From Thermotoga sp. Ku-13t (GTDB lineage Bacteria > Thermotogota > Thermotogae > Thermotogales > DSM-5069): a DNA stretch of 64,000 nucleotides. Each line of letters opens with the position of its first letter. Within the stretch, counting starts at the first letter, position 1. The notes below the pieces were generated by a model. The model had not been told where the DNA came from. It did no database searches and saw nothing but the letters and a program-made list of their open reading frames with translations. Both the position numbers and the translations under genes were made by a program. Location of the stretch: positions 558,001 through 622,000 of the forward strand of contig NZ_LNFY01000001.1 in the NCBI RefSeq assembly GCF_011057685.1, written 5' to 3'. This document shows positions 36,943 to 46,203 of this stretch, in pieces.

Positions 36943-37597
36943 GGCCGAAGACCTCCTCTATCAGCTTCTCGATCAGGCTGGTGGCAGTCCTCGCGGTTCC
37001 GTCGAGCACACCTATGTCGGTCTCGACGAGCACCTCTCCCGGTTTCAGAGAAGAAGATTTCACCACGTCGAAACCCAGAGCCTTGCACTGTTCGACGATC
37101 TCTGGGAAGTCCTTCATATCCTGCTCGCTGAGCATCACCCTCGCGTTTTTGACCTCAGACAGTTTCGCAAAGACCTTTCTCATCTTCTCGCGAAAATCCG
37201 TCTCATCGATCACCCTGAAGGCGATCTTCTCTATGAGAACTCTCAGTACACCCAGCATCTCTTCGAAGATCTCATCTTTTTTCTGTTCGAACTGCTTTTG
37301 GAAGTTCGACACAAGAACTGCGAGGCGCTGTGAGTTCTCCGAAACGCGCTTTTTGAATTGCTGTCTTTCGAGCTCGATCTCCTGAAGCATTTTTTGCTGT
37401 TTCTCTTTCGCCTCGTTCAAAATCTTTGAAGCTTCTGCCTGCGCCTGTCGCAAGATTTCGCTGGCCCTCGCTTCAGCCTCTCCAACGATCTTCTTTGCGA
37501 CGCTGGGATCGAAACGTGGATCGTCACTCTTCTGCTTTTCCTTCTTCCCCACGATGCAGGGTGCATCTATGAGGAGCTGCTTTTTCTTGATGATCAT
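36887..37597 (-). CDS. fliH: Flagellar assembly protein FliH
   Basis: 236 residues. A long Ala/Glu/Gln/Lys-rich coiled coil (residues 30-130, for example EAEARASEILRQAQAEAS) leads to a C-terminal domain with PGEVLVETDIGVLDGTARTA, a pattern shared with V-type ATPase E and FliH proteins. It regulates FliI. It sits between fliG (4-bp overlap) and fliI. Confidence 0.93.
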   Translation of the reverse strand: MIIKKKQLLIDAPCIVGKKEKQKSDDPRFDPSVAKKIVGEAEARASEILRQAQAEASKILNEAKEKQQKMLQEIELERQQFKKRVSENSQRLAVLVSNFQKQFEQKKDEIFEEMLGVLRVLIEKIAFRVIDETDFREKMRKVFAKLSEVKNARVMLSEQDMKDFPEIVEQCKALGFDVVKSSSLKPGEVLVETDIGVLDGTARTATSLIEKLIEEVFGPGGTEGVSQTVQGETERS

Positions 37598-38604
37598 ACG
37601 ATCAATTCCTCGCCTCCACCGCGTGCGATGATGATCTCGCCGGCCTCTTCGAGCCTTCTGATGACGTTTATGATCTTCTGCTGTGCTTCCTCAACGTCTT
37701 TCAACCTCACAGGGCCCATGTATTCGAGCTCGTCCTGGAGCAACTGTGCGGCGCGCTTGGAGATGTTCTTGAAAATCTTCTGCTTCACTTCTTCGGAAGC
37801 ACCCTTGAGCGCGAGAGCCAGATCGCGCGTTTCGATTTCTCTGAGTACGATCTGGACCGATCTGTCGTCCAGCTTGACGATGTCTTCGAACACAAACATC
37901 CTCCTGCGGATTTCTTCAGCGAGCTCGGGTGAATCGTAGGAAAGCTTTTCCATGATCTTTCGCTCGGAAGATCTGTCTAAGCTGTTCATGATCTCCGCCG
38001 CCGTGTCCACACCACCCACCTGGCTGAACGTCTGCATGACGAATCCAGACAGTTTGCGTTCAAGGTTCTTTTCGATGTCCCTGATCACATCAGGGGAAGT
38101 GCGTTCCAGCAGGGCGATCCTCTTCACCACTTCGACCTGCAGATCTTCCGGGAGAGCCGAGAGGATCCTTCCTGCAAGCTGTGGCTCCAGATAGCTCAGT
38201 ATCACCGCGATGGTTTGCGGATGCTCGTTCTGCAAAAAGTTCACAAGCTGTAACGGATCCGCCTGTCTCAGGAAGTCAAACGGCTTCACCTGAAGGTTCG
38301 AGACGAGCCGCTCGATGATCCTCATAGCCTTCTCCGGTCCGAACGCTTTTTGGAGCACCTCTTTTGCGTACTCTATGCCACCCTGGGAGATCATCTCCCT
38401 CGCACGTGCGAGGTCCTGAAATTCACTCAGTACTTGCTTTTTCTCTTCGTCCGTGATCTTACCGAGGTTCGCTATTTCTATGGTCAACTGCTCCACATCG
38501 GATTCGTCCAGGTGCTTGAGCACCGAGGCTGCCTTTTCTGGCCCGAGCATGACCAGGAGGATCGCGGCCTTCCTCTTACCCGTGAGCTGTTTCTTCTCGG
38601 GCAT
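37594..38604 (-). CDS. fliG: Flagellar motor switch protein FliG
   Basis: 336 residues, normal length. Conserved blocks are LLVMLGPEKAASVLKHL at the N-terminus, EHPQTIAVILSYLEP in the middle (EHPQ motif), and the C-terminal torque helix region VQIVLREIETRDLALALKG with charged residues that meet MotA. Part of the C ring at the inner face of the membrane. Two bases... the start follows fliF closely, so fliF-fliG-fliH-fliI form one operon. Confidence 0.96.
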   Translation of the reverse strand: MPEKKQLTGKRKAAILLVMLGPEKAASVLKHLDESDVEQLTIEIANLGKITDEEKKQVLSEFQDLARAREMISQGGIEYAKEVLQKAFGPEKAMRIIERLVSNLQVKPFDFLRQADPLQLVNFLQNEHPQTIAVILSYLEPQLAGRILSALPEDLQVEVVKRIALLERTSPDVIRDIEKNLERKLSGFVMQTFSQVGGVDTAAEIMNSLDRSSERKIMEKLSYDSPELAEEIRRRMFVFEDIVKLDDRSVQIVLREIETRDLALALKGASEEVKQKIFKNISKRAAQLLQDELEYMGPVRLKDVEEAQQKIINVIRRLEEAGEIIIARGGGEELIV

Positions 38605-38605
38605 C

Positions 38606-40228
38606 TCAGGTCCCTCTCTCAGCCAGCCAGAGCTTTATGATGCTTGCGACCTCTGCAGGATCCTGTTTGAACACCTTTTCCAGATTCTCACGCAGTTCCA
38701 GCATGGCTTTCTCCTCTGGAGAAACTGCCACTTCTTTCACCTTCTCTTCTTCGAACATCCGTTTCAGCTCTTCTTCCATTCTCACCTTTCTCGCCTCAAG
38801 AACCTTCCTCGCCTTGATACGCCTGACCTGCAGGATGATCAAATACACCAGCATAAACGACAAACCCGCGAGCAGGACGAGACCCACCATCATCGTCGTG
38901 TACCTTCTGCGTCGCTCCATTTCCAGCTGGCTCTTCCTGAGCTCCTCTTCCACGCTCCTGTCGAACGGAAGGAACGCCACGGACACCGATAAACTCTGGT
39001 CCGTAGCGCTGGCACCTATACCTTTCTCGATCAGGTCCGAAACGATCTTGGCCCACCTGTTCATTTCAGCCTCGTTGAAACCGTTGAAAATCGTCGATGA
39101 AGCATCGATGATCACCGAAAGGGATATGGAGCGTATCTCGCCTTCCCTGTTCTGCACAAGGTTTTCGACTATCGAGCTCAACTCGTAATTCGTGATCGTC
39201 CTGCTCCTCTCGTACGTGGACGTTCCCTGCTGGGTGAGGCTTGGGTAGGTGGGAGGAATGTTCGATTCTGTACCCACCGGGCCACCCGCCGGTGGCATGT
39301 TCACGCTCTTTTCAGTCTCCTGCTCCTGACTCCTGATCAAACCACCCTGTCTGCCAATCGGCTCGTACCTTGTGACCTGTCGCTCGATCTTCTCCCAGTC
39401 CAGTTTTACGTTCGGAATCACTTCGACTCTGCCAACCCCGAACACGGCTTCCAGCGTCTGCTTGACTTTTCTCGCGTAATAGCTTTCAAGGTTCATTTTC
39501 AATTCAGCCCTGTCTGCGGCGACGAGCATCTCCGCCGAGGTCGTAACTCTATCGCTCAGCACGCGGGAGTACTGATCGATCACGCGCACATTTTCGAGCT
39601 TGAGCCCTTCGACCGCGCCCGCGACCAGCTGCATGATTCCCTTGATCTGCTGCTGGGTCAGGTCCTTCCCCGGTTCCAGAACCACGAGCACCGACGCCCT
39701 TGGTTCTGTCATCTCCCCGCGCACGTAGTAGGTGTACTTCGGAAGCGTCAAATGGACACGTGCGCTCTTCACCCCGGAGATCGTCATGATGCTCCTTTCC
39801 AGTTCTCCCTGCAGGGCTATCTGGTAACGAACCTGTCTGTCGAAGCTGGTCGCACCGAGGCTCTGCTGGTCCAGAATCTCAAAACCTCTCGTCGCCGGTC
39901 CCAGGATGCCCGCTGAGGCGAGTCTCATGCGAAGTTCATACACGTTGTACTTCTTGGAAACCAAAATCCTGCCAGGCTCGACCCTGTACTTGATGCCCAT
40001 GGCGTCAAGCTGCTGGACTATGTAACCTGCCTGTTCTTCGGACAGGCCACTCACCAGTGGTACATAACCAGGAGCGGCGAGAAGAACTGTCATGATCACG
40101 ATGACGACGAGGATAGAAACGATGATGCCTCCGAACAGAACCTTGCTCGCCGTCGGCAGGGCCTTCCACTTTTCGAGGAGCCTATTGATGAACTCCCTGA
40201 CCCTCTTGAAAAATTCCAGAAGGCTCAC
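38606..40228 (-). CDS. fliF: Flagellar MS-ring protein FliF
   Basis: 540 residues. Transmembrane helix 1 is near residues 33-53 (GGIIVSILVVIVIMTVLLAA) and helix 2 near residue 445 (MMVGLVLLAGLSFMLVYLII). Between them is the YscJ/FliF ring domain (EEQAGYIVQQLDAMGIKYRV, GVKSARVHLTLP). The cytoplasmic C-terminus binds FliG, encoded next. First gene of the flagellar operon in the window. Confidence 0.95.
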   Translation of the reverse strand: MSLLEFFKRVREFINRLLEKWKALPTASKVLFGGIIVSILVVIVIMTVLLAAPGYVPLVSGLSEEQAGYIVQQLDAMGIKYRVEPGRILVSKKYNVYELRMRLASAGILGPATRGFEILDQQSLGATSFDRQVRYQIALQGELERSIMTISGVKSARVHLTLPKYTYYVRGEMTEPRASVLVVLEPGKDLTQQQIKGIMQLVAGAVEGLKLENVRVIDQYSRVLSDRVTTSAEMLVAADRAELKMNLESYYARKVKQTLEAVFGVGRVEVIPNVKLDWEKIERQVTRYEPIGRQGGLIRSQEQETEKSVNMPPAGGPVGTESNIPPTYPSLTQQGTSTYERSRTITNYELSSIVENLVQNREGEIRSISLSVIIDASSTIFNGFNEAEMNRWAKIVSDLIEKGIGASATDQSLSVSVAFLPFDRSVEEELRKSQLEMERRRRYTTMMVGLVLLAGLSFMLVYLIILQVRRIKARKVLEARKVRMEEELKRMFEEEKVKEVAVSPEEKAMLELRENLEKVFKQDPAEVASIIKLWLAERGT

Positions 40229-40243
40229 TCCTTCGTCTTACTT

Positions 40244-40274
40244 ATTTTACCATCACGCGATCACCGAGGTTCAA
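40244..40274 (-). promoter_or_regulatory. Possible promoter of the fliF operon
   Basis: TTGAAC (40269-40274) and TAAAAT (40244-40249) on the minus strand, 19 bp apart, with GAAGGAG just before the start. The spacing is long, so this is tentative. Confidence 0.35.
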
Positions 40275-40335
40275 AACCGCCACCCATGGTTCTGAAACAC
40301 GTTCGTAATGATTTACACCTCAAAAGCCTTTACAA

Positions 40336-40364
40336 TTGATGGGAGATCTTCAAGGGTGTAAAAT
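40336..40364 (+). promoter_or_regulatory. Promoter of the yceD-rpmF operon
   Basis: TTGATG (40336-40341) and TAAAAT (40359-40364) with a 17-bp spacer. Transcription would begin near 40371, only a few bases before the GTG at 40374, leaving little or no leader. Confidence 0.55.
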
Positions 40365-40373
40365 GGAACTGGA

Positions 40374-40925
40374 GTGAGTGCGTTGGACTGGACGATAAGC
40401 GTTGAAGACGTTCTGCTCAAAAGAAGGCTGATCCTGAACGGCATCTTCGAAGCAGAGTACATAGACGCACCGAACGCGCGCTGCAGAATCGTCGAACCGA
40501 TTCAGGTGAAGATCGTCGTGGTCGCCGCCCGTGACGGTATAGCGGTCGGTGGCTATGTGAGGACGGTCATTGAGCATCCGTGCGACAGGTGTTTGAAACC
40601 CGTGCTTCTTCCGATCAACGGCACCATTGAAGCGCTGTACAAGCCAATCTCGGAGATGCCAACGAGCGAAGAAGAGGAGTTGAACTCGCTCAGGAACGTG
40701 CTATACTACGATTCGGACCAGATAGATCTGACGGACAGAATCGTCGAAGCGATCGTGGTCGATATACCGATGAAGGTGCTCTGCAGCGAGAACTGTAAAG
40801 GACTCTGTCCTTATTGCGGTGTCGATCTGAACGAAGAGGAAAACCACAGATGTGTTGAGAAGGATTTCGATCCGAGATGGAAAAAACTCTTCCTCGTGAA
40901 GCAGAACCTGACGAAGGAGGGCTGA
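40374..40925 (+). CDS. yceD: YceD/DUF177 family protein
   Basis: 183 residues from GTG; a TTG at 40383 has GGAG eight bases upstream and is a good alternative. The family motif HPCDRCLKPV is at about residue 67 and LCPYCGVDLNEEE near residue 145, four cysteines in two pairs. Always found just before rpmF; plant and bacterial members are needed for 23S rRNA accumulation. Followed by rpmF after 3 bp. Confidence 0.9.
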   Translation: MSALDWTISVEDVLLKRRLILNGIFEAEYIDAPNARCRIVEPIQVKIVVVAARDGIAVGGYVRTVIEHPCDRCLKPVLLPINGTIEALYKPISEMPTSEEEELNSLRNVLYYDSDQIDLTDRIVEAIVVDIPMKVLCSENCKGLCPYCGVDLNEEENHRCVEKDFDPRWKKLFLVKQNLTKEG

Positions 40926-40928
40926 ACC

Positions 40929-41111
40929 GTGGCGAACCCAAAACAGAAGAGATCGAGATCGAGGACTCACATGAAGAGAGCAAAGATCTACAGAGCAATA
41001 CGCGTTCCGATGGCCGTATGCCCGAACTGTGGACAGCCCAAGTTGCCCCACAGGGTTTGCCTGCACTGTGGTTACTACAACGGCAGACAGATCCTCGAGA
41101 TAGCGGAGTGA
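40929..41111 (+). CDS. rpmF: 50S ribosomal protein L32, zinc-binding form
   Basis: 60 residues from GTG with AAGGAGG upstream. The start ANPKQKRSRSRTHMKRA is standard; zinc ligands are CPNC and CLHC. Its place between yceD and plsX is widely conserved. Confidence 0.97.
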   Translation: MANPKQKRSRSRTHMKRAKIYRAIRVPMAVCPNCGQPKLPHRVCLHCGYYNGRQILEIAE

Positions 41112-41114
41112 GGC

Positions 41115-42104
41115 ATGCCGAGGATAGGTCTTGACGTCATGGGAGGCGACAGGGCGCCCGTCGAAATCGTTGAGGGCGCCAGGTTGTTCCTTGCAGACAA
41201 AAAATGCGAGCTCGTCCTGATCGGAACGAAGGAAGCGTTGAGTGGCATAGATGAAGTAGAAAAGGTTGAAGTGAGCGATTTTCTTCCCATGGGCGTCAAG
41301 CCGACCGAAGTTGTCCGCCGGAAAAGTTCTTCCATGTACGTGGGGCTCCAGCTTTTGAAGGAAAAGAGGATCGATGCCTTCGTCAGCGCCGGAAACACCG
41401 GCGCTTTGCTTGCTGGTGCGACACTCATAGTTGGTAGGCTCGAGGCCGTCGACAGGCCCGCACTCGCGATTCCCGTTCCCTCACTCAACGGTTTCACCGT
41501 CCTCATAGACGCAGGCGCGAACGTCAGAGTGAGGCCTGAGCACATCCTGGATTTTGCGATCATGGGCGTCGCGTACGCGAGGGTGCTGGGAAAGGAGAAT
41601 CCGAAGGTCGGGCTGCTCAACGTCGGTGAGGAAGAAACTAAGGGTGATGAAACAACGAAAGAAGCGTTCCAGCTTTTAAAGGATCACCTTCCTGAGAATT
41701 TCTCTGGTAACGTTGAGGGGCACGACATAAACACTGGAAAAGTTGACGTGGTCGTGTGCGACGGCTTTTCCGGAAACGTGGCCATGAAAACGATGGAAGG
41801 CACCGCGAAATTGATCGTCACGACGCTGAAGAACGAGATAAAAAAAGCAGGTCTGTTTGAAAAACTCGGTGCACTGATGCTCTCAAAGACTCTGCGAAAG
41901 ATGATGGAAAGACTCGATCCGAGAACTTACGGTGGGGGGTTCATTCTCGGTGTGAAAGGTCTGGTAGTGAAAGCGCACGGTTCTTCGGACAGAAAAGCGA
42001 TAAGAAACGCTCTGGAGGTCGCGCTGAAAGGAGTGCAGATGGACCTGGTTGAGAAGATCGCCGGAGGGGTCGCACGTGTGCGGAATAGTAGGGCTGGTGG
42101 GTGA
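41115..42104 (+). CDS. plsX: Phosphate acyltransferase PlsX
   Basis: 329 residues. Makes acyl-phosphate from acyl-ACP for phospholipid synthesis. Conserved parts are IGLDVMGGDRAPVEIV at the start, SAGNTGALLAGA, and DGFSGNVAMKTMEG with GGGFILGVKGLVVKAHGSSD near the end. It starts 3 bp after rpmF and overlaps glmS by 29 bp. Confidence 0.96.
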   Translation: MPRIGLDVMGGDRAPVEIVEGARLFLADKKCELVLIGTKEALSGIDEVEKVEVSDFLPMGVKPTEVVRRKSSSMYVGLQLLKEKRIDAFVSAGNTGALLAGATLIVGRLEAVDRPALAIPVPSLNGFTVLIDAGANVRVRPEHILDFAIMGVAYARVLGKENPKVGLLNVGEEETKGDETTKEAFQLLKDHLPENFSGNVEGHDINTGKVDVVVCDGFSGNVAMKTMEGTAKLIVTTLKNEIKKAGLFEKLGALMLSKTLRKMMERLDPRTYGGGFILGVKGLVVKAHGSSDRKAIRNALEVALKGVQMDLVEKIAGGVARVRNSRAGG

Positions 42105-43896
42105 GGTCACTGTTTCAGATCTTGTGGAAGCTCTTGAGAGGCTCGAATACAGGGGCTACGATTCGGCTGGCGTTGCCTTTCTTCGAAACTCAGACCTTCA
42201 CATAGAGAAGAACAAGGGCAAGGTGGAGGTTCTCAAGGGAAAACTCTCGCAGCTTCTTGGTGAGAGGATCCCGATCGGTATCGCACACACGCGCTGGGCG
42301 ACGCACGGAGAACCGAACGATATCAACGCGCACCCTCACACGGACTGCCATTCTAGACTCTGCGTTGTGCACAACGGAATCATAGAGAACTTCAAAGAGC
42401 TTCGAAGGAGGCTCGAAGAAGTTGGCCACAGATTCGTCTCTGATACCGACACGGAAGTGATTCCGCATTTGATCGAAGAATACTACACGTCGGACCTGGT
42501 TGAGGCAGTCCGAAAGGCGGTGAAACTGCTCGAAGGAAGCTTCGCCATAGCAGTGATGCACGTGGACCATCCAGACCTCATAGTGGGCGCGCGGAAAGGT
42601 TCTCCACTGATCCTGACGGTCGGGGAAAAGGTTGCAGGTGTCGCTTCGGACGTGACACCCCTGTTGAAGTACTCCAGAGACATGGTGTTCTTAGAGGATG
42701 GAGACATCTTCTGGGTGAGCAACCGCGGATTTGAGATCTTCGACGTGATGGGGCGGAAAAAGGATCGAAAAAAGTTGAGGGTGGAGTGGTCCTACGAAAC
42801 GGCACAGAAGTCTGGTTACAAGCATTACATGCTCAAAGAGATCTTCGAGGAACCTTCCGCAGTTGCGGCGACCCTCTCTGGAAGGATCAAGAACAGCAGG
42901 GTGAACCTGCCAGAGATAGAAGAACTACACGAAACGCTAAAGAATTCGAACGTTTTGAAAGTGGTGGCGTGTGGTACCAGCAGTTATGCGTCGCTCTCAT
43001 TCAAATATTTTCTTGAGAATCTGTGCGATATCAGCGTGGATGTGGAAGTCTCTTCGGAGTTCAGATACAAAAGGCCAAACTTCAACGAAGACACGATCCT
43101 GATCGCCGTTTCTCAGTCGGGAGAGACCGCGGACACGCTCGAATCTGTGAGGCTGGCACGTTCCAGAAGAGCGAAGATTCTGGCAATCACGAACGTCGTT
43201 GGCTCAACGTTGATGAGAGAATCCGACTTCACGCTTCTGTTGAACGCTGGGCCAGAAATCAGCGTCGCCGCGACGAAGAGTTATGTGACACAGCTTGTGC
43301 TTTTGTATCTGCTCGGATTGAAGATCGTTGAACTCAAAGGTGAATGGAATGAAAACACTGCAAGGATCCTCGACGGTCTTTTGAGGCTCCCGGAAGTGCT
43401 GGACGCGACGCTCAGCAGGGCCGAGCAGATAAGGGAAGTGGCCCTGAAGTACAAAGATTTTCAACACTTCATGTACATAGGAAGAGGCATTGGTTATCCC
43501 ACGGCACTCGAAGGCGCATTGAAACTGAAAGAGATCAGCTACATCCATGCGACTGCTTATGCTGCTGGCGAACTGAAACACGGACCGATAGCGCTTCTCG
43601 GACCGGATTTTCCGGTTTTCGCGATTTCACCGCGCGATGCTCTGTACAACAAGGTGAAGAACAACATGATAGAGTGCAAGGCGCGAAAAGCAAAACTGAT
43701 CGCACTCACCAGCGACGATTGCGAAGACGTGAGCGAGATCGCCGACGACGTGCTGAGTGTGAACACCTACCATGAACAGCTCTATCCTGTGCTGATGGCT
43801 CCAGTGATCCAGCTGTTCGCCTACTACATAGCGGACAGTCTGGGACACGATCCCGACAAACCAAGGAATCTGGCGAAGAGTGTGACCGTGGAGTGA
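42076..43896 (+). CDS. glmS: Glutamine-fructose-6-phosphate aminotransferase (isomerising) GlmS
   Basis: 606 residues from GTG at 42076, which makes Cys the second residue (CGIVGLVG), as needed for the N-terminal nucleophile of the glutaminase. GGAGGGG lies upstream. Two SIS domains follow (VACGTSSYASL, SQSGETADTLES, and the second from about residue 460). The C-terminal KPRNLAKSVTVE is standard. Provides glucosamine-6-phosphate for cell wall. No glmS ribozyme is present, since it overlaps plsX. Confidence 0.96.
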   Translation: MCGIVGLVGEVTVSDLVEALERLEYRGYDSAGVAFLRNSDLHIEKNKGKVEVLKGKLSQLLGERIPIGIAHTRWATHGEPNDINAHPHTDCHSRLCVVHNGIIENFKELRRRLEEVGHRFVSDTDTEVIPHLIEEYYTSDLVEAVRKAVKLLEGSFAIAVMHVDHPDLIVGARKGSPLILTVGEKVAGVASDVTPLLKYSRDMVFLEDGDIFWVSNRGFEIFDVMGRKKDRKKLRVEWSYETAQKSGYKHYMLKEIFEEPSAVAATLSGRIKNSRVNLPEIEELHETLKNSNVLKVVACGTSSYASLSFKYFLENLCDISVDVEVSSEFRYKRPNFNEDTILIAVSQSGETADTLESVRLARSRRAKILAITNVVGSTLMRESDFTLLLNAGPEISVAATKSYVTQLVLLYLLGLKIVELKGEWNENTARILDGLLRLPEVLDATLSRAEQIREVALKYKDFQHFMYIGRGIGYPTALEGALKLKEISYIHATAYAAGELKHGPIALLGPDFPVFAISPRDALYNKVKNNMIECKARKAKLIALTSDDCEDVSEIADDVLSVNTYHEQLYPVLMAPVIQLFAYYIADSLGHDPDKPRNLAKSVTVE

Positions 43897-43900
43897 TGCC

Positions 43901-44233
43901 ATGGAACTTTTGAAGAAGCTGTTTGACCTGCTGAACGAGAAAGAAGCGATCAACCCCGTGGTGCTCGATATGAGAAAAACTCCGATGCCCACAGATTTCT
44001 TCGTGATCGCCACGGCAAACTCCCAAACGCACATGAACACACTCAGAGATGCCGTGGTCGAGTTTTTTCTGCTCAACAACCACTCGCTGATCTACTATGA
44101 CAAGGGTGAAGGTTACGACTGGCTGCTGATAGATGCGGGAGACATCGTCGTCCACGTGTTCACGGCACGCGGGAGGGAATTTTACGATCTCGAAGGGCTC
44201 TGGAACGATGCGGCCAAGCTCTTTCAAGCTTGA
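43901..44233 (+). CDS. rsfS: Ribosomal silencing factor RsfS
   Basis: 110 residues. Binds L14 and blocks subunit joining when nutrients are low. Conserved parts are PTDFFVIATANSQTHMNTL and WLLIDAGDIVVHVFT, ending REFYDLEGLW. Last gene of the plus-strand operon; its end overlaps the fba stop by 10 bp in convergent orientation. Confidence 0.94.
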   Translation: MELLKKLFDLLNEKEAINPVVLDMRKTPMPTDFFVIATANSQTHMNTLRDAVVEFFLLNNHSLIYYDKGEGYDWLLIDAGDIVVHVFTARGREFYDLEGLWNDAAKLFQA

Positions 44234-45156
44234 CCGCTGCAACCAAGGACGTTCCTCATCTTGTGCTTCACAAGCTGTTTTATTGCCTCACGCGCTGGTC
44301 CCAGATACTTCCTCGGGTCGAACTCCTCAGGATGCTGTGCGAAGACTTCTCTGATCGTCGCGGTCATCGCAAGCCTCAGGTCGGTATCTATGTTCACCTT
44401 GCAGATGCCCATCGTGGTGGCCTTTCGGATCATCTCCTCCGGTACACCTTGGGCACCCTCGATCTTTCCGCCGTACTTGTTCACTTTCTCTACGAACTCC
44501 GGAAGGACGCTGGAAGCCCCGTGGAGCACTAATGGAAAGCCGGGTAATCTGCTGGCGATCTCTCTGAGTCTGTCGAAATCGAGCCTGGGTTCCCCTTTGA
44601 ACTTGTACGCACCATGACTCGTTCCGATCGCTATCGCGAGCGAATCGACGTTCGTCCTTTCAACGAACTCCACCGCCTTGTCTGGATCGGTCATGGAAGC
44701 CTCCCTTTCGCTCACCACGACGTGCTCTTCAACACCGACGAGTCTTCCCAGTTCTCCTTCTACCACGACACCGCGCGCGTGCGCGTAATCGACGACCTGC
44801 TTCGTGAGCTTGACGTTCTCCTCGAAAGGAAGGTGCGAACCATCGATCATGACCGAAGTGAAAAAGCCAGTGTCTATGACGGCCTTGCACAGTTCGAAAG
44901 AATCTCCATGATCCAGATGGACACAGATGGGAATGTCGGGCGCATCTTCTAAAGCGGCCTGGATCAGCTTGATCAGATAAACCTGCTTGGCGTACTTGCG
45001 CGCACCTGCGGAGATCTGAAGTATCACGGGGGCTCTCTCTTCTTTCGCGGCTTCAATGACACCCTGAAGGATTTCCATATTGTTGACGTTGAACGCACCT
45101 ATGGCGTACTTGCCGTAGGCTTTTTGAAACATTTCTTTCGAACTGACGAGCGGCAT
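44224..45156 (-). CDS. fba: Class II fructose-bisphosphate aldolase
   Basis: 310 residues from the ATG at 45156 with GGAGG seven bases upstream; an ORF extension to 45216 runs into the tRNA-Ser gene. Zinc and catalytic parts are VHLDHGDSFELCK, MIDGSHLPFEENV, VEGELGRLVG, GTSHGAYKF and VLHGASSV. Cleaves fructose-1,6-bisphosphate in glycolysis. Probably follows tRNA-Ser on the same strand with 33 bp between. Confidence 0.95.
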   Translation of the reverse strand: MPLVSSKEMFQKAYGKYAIGAFNVNNMEILQGVIEAAKEERAPVILQISAGARKYAKQVYLIKLIQAALEDAPDIPICVHLDHGDSFELCKAVIDTGFFTSVMIDGSHLPFEENVKLTKQVVDYAHARGVVVEGELGRLVGVEEHVVVSEREASMTDPDKAVEFVERTNVDSLAIAIGTSHGAYKFKGEPRLDFDRLREIASRLPGFPLVLHGASSVLPEFVEKVNKYGGKIEGAQGVPEEMIRKATTMGICKVNIDTDLRLAMTATIREVFAQHPEEFDPRKYLGPAREAIKQLVKHKMRNVLGCSGQA

Positions 45157-45188
45157 AGGCAGACCTCCCAGTATTGGTGTATGGGTTC

Positions 45189-45278
45189 TGGCGGAGGCGG
45201 TGGGATTCGAACCCACAAGGGGGCTTCGCCCCCACCGGTTTTCAAGACCGGCTCCTTAGCCAGTTCGGACACGCCTCC
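45189..45278 (-). tRNA. tRNA-Ser (anticodon TGA)
   Basis: Acceptor arms GGAGGCG and CGCCTCC, discriminator G and encoded CCA. The anticodon stem CCGGT/ACCGG encloses CTTGAAA, giving TGA. The long variable arm (GGGGGCGAAGCCCCC) confirms a class II serine tRNA. 90 nt. A TATAAT lies just upstream at 45286-45291 on the minus strand. Confidence 0.96.
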
Positions 45279-45285
45279 AGCTCAT

Positions 45286-45291
45286 ATTATA
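45286..45291 (-). promoter_or_regulatory. -10 box of tRNA-Ser
   Basis: TATAAT on the minus strand 7 bp before the tRNA 5' end. The -35 is weak (TTTTCA at 16 bp). Confidence 0.5.
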
Positions 45292-45325
45292 CTCGCAGTT
45301 GGAACTTTGAAAAGGAGGGAAAAAG

Positions 45326-46180
45326 ATGACAGTCCTCGGGCTGGACGGAGGCGGAACGAGTCTGAAGGCCACGGTCGCGAAGGATGGCCGTGTGATGAAG
45401 AGAAAAAGCTTCGAAAAAGGCGTGAACACATGCGCGGTGAGCGCTGAAGAATTAGAAAAAGTGATCAAGGATGTCAGAGGCTGGTCTGGGCCCGTAGACG
45501 AGATCAGAGCTGGCTTTTCGGGCGCGGGCGATCCTGAAAGAAGGACGGTTCTTGAAAATATTCTGGAGAAAGTCTTTCCGAAGGCCAAGCGCATCGTCAT
45601 GTCGGACGCTGAAGCTGTTCTGGCGTGTTGCTACGATGGTAAGCCGATCGTTGTGGCGATCGCAGGCACCGGTTCGATCGTGGTCGGCGTGGACGAGACG
45701 GGCAGATTCGTGCGTGCCGGTGGCTGGGGACATCTGTTTGACGACGAGGCGAGTGCGTTCAGCATAGTGAAAAGCCTCATCTCAGAAGCGCTGCTCCACG
45801 TGGATGGCCTTGCGGGGCACGATCCGGTCTTCTACGAACTCTTGAACTACTTCAACTTTGACAGACTCGAACAACTCGCCAACCTGCAGAGACTCACCGA
45901 CTTCAAAGAAAAGATCGCTTCGTTCGCCAGAGTGATGCCGAACACACCTCTGGTTAAAAGGATCATCAAGACAGAGCTGAAGCTCTTCACGGACAGAGTC
46001 CGTCAGGTCCTGGCGGTCACGAACGCTTCGAAAGTTTTCGGCTTCGGTGGCATGTTTCAGAACGAAGAATACAGAAAGACCTTCTGTTCACTTTTGAAGG
46101 ACGTGGAATTCGAGCTGTTGAAACTGAACGTCGACGAAGCACTGGCAACGAAAAGCGAGCTCAGAGTGGAGTTCAGATAA
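45326..46180 (+). CDS. BadF/BadG family sugar kinase, N-acetylglucosamine kinase-like
   Basis: 284 residues with AGGAGG upstream. ATPase motifs of the actin-like fold: phosphate 1 LGLDGGGTSLKATV, phosphate 2 AIAGTGSIVVG, and GGWGHLFDDEASA. No radical-enzyme cysteines of the BadF activases are evident, favouring a GlcNAc/glucosamine kinase. Such kinases salvage amino sugars, which would complement glmS nearby. The substrate is an inference. Confidence 0.85.
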   Translation: MTVLGLDGGGTSLKATVAKDGRVMKRKSFEKGVNTCAVSAEELEKVIKDVRGWSGPVDEIRAGFSGAGDPERRTVLENILEKVFPKAKRIVMSDAEAVLACCYDGKPIVVAIAGTGSIVVGVDETGRFVRAGGWGHLFDDEASAFSIVKSLISEALLHVDGLAGHDPVFYELLNYFNFDRLEQLANLQRLTDFKEKIASFARVMPNTPLVKRIIKTELKLFTDRVRQVLAVTNASKVFGFGGMFQNEEYRKTFCSLLKDVEFELLKLNVDEALATKSELRVEFR

Positions 46181-46203
46181 GCAGGGGTTGAAATTCTTTC
46201 ACA

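Noticed and set aside
42060-42080. glmS ribozyme upstream of glmS
   Set aside because: glmS starts inside plsX with no leader, so there is no room for the ribozyme.
45157-45216. N-terminal extension of fba into the tRNA-Ser region
   Set aside because: The extension has no family similarity; the ATG at 45156 has an ideal GGAGG.
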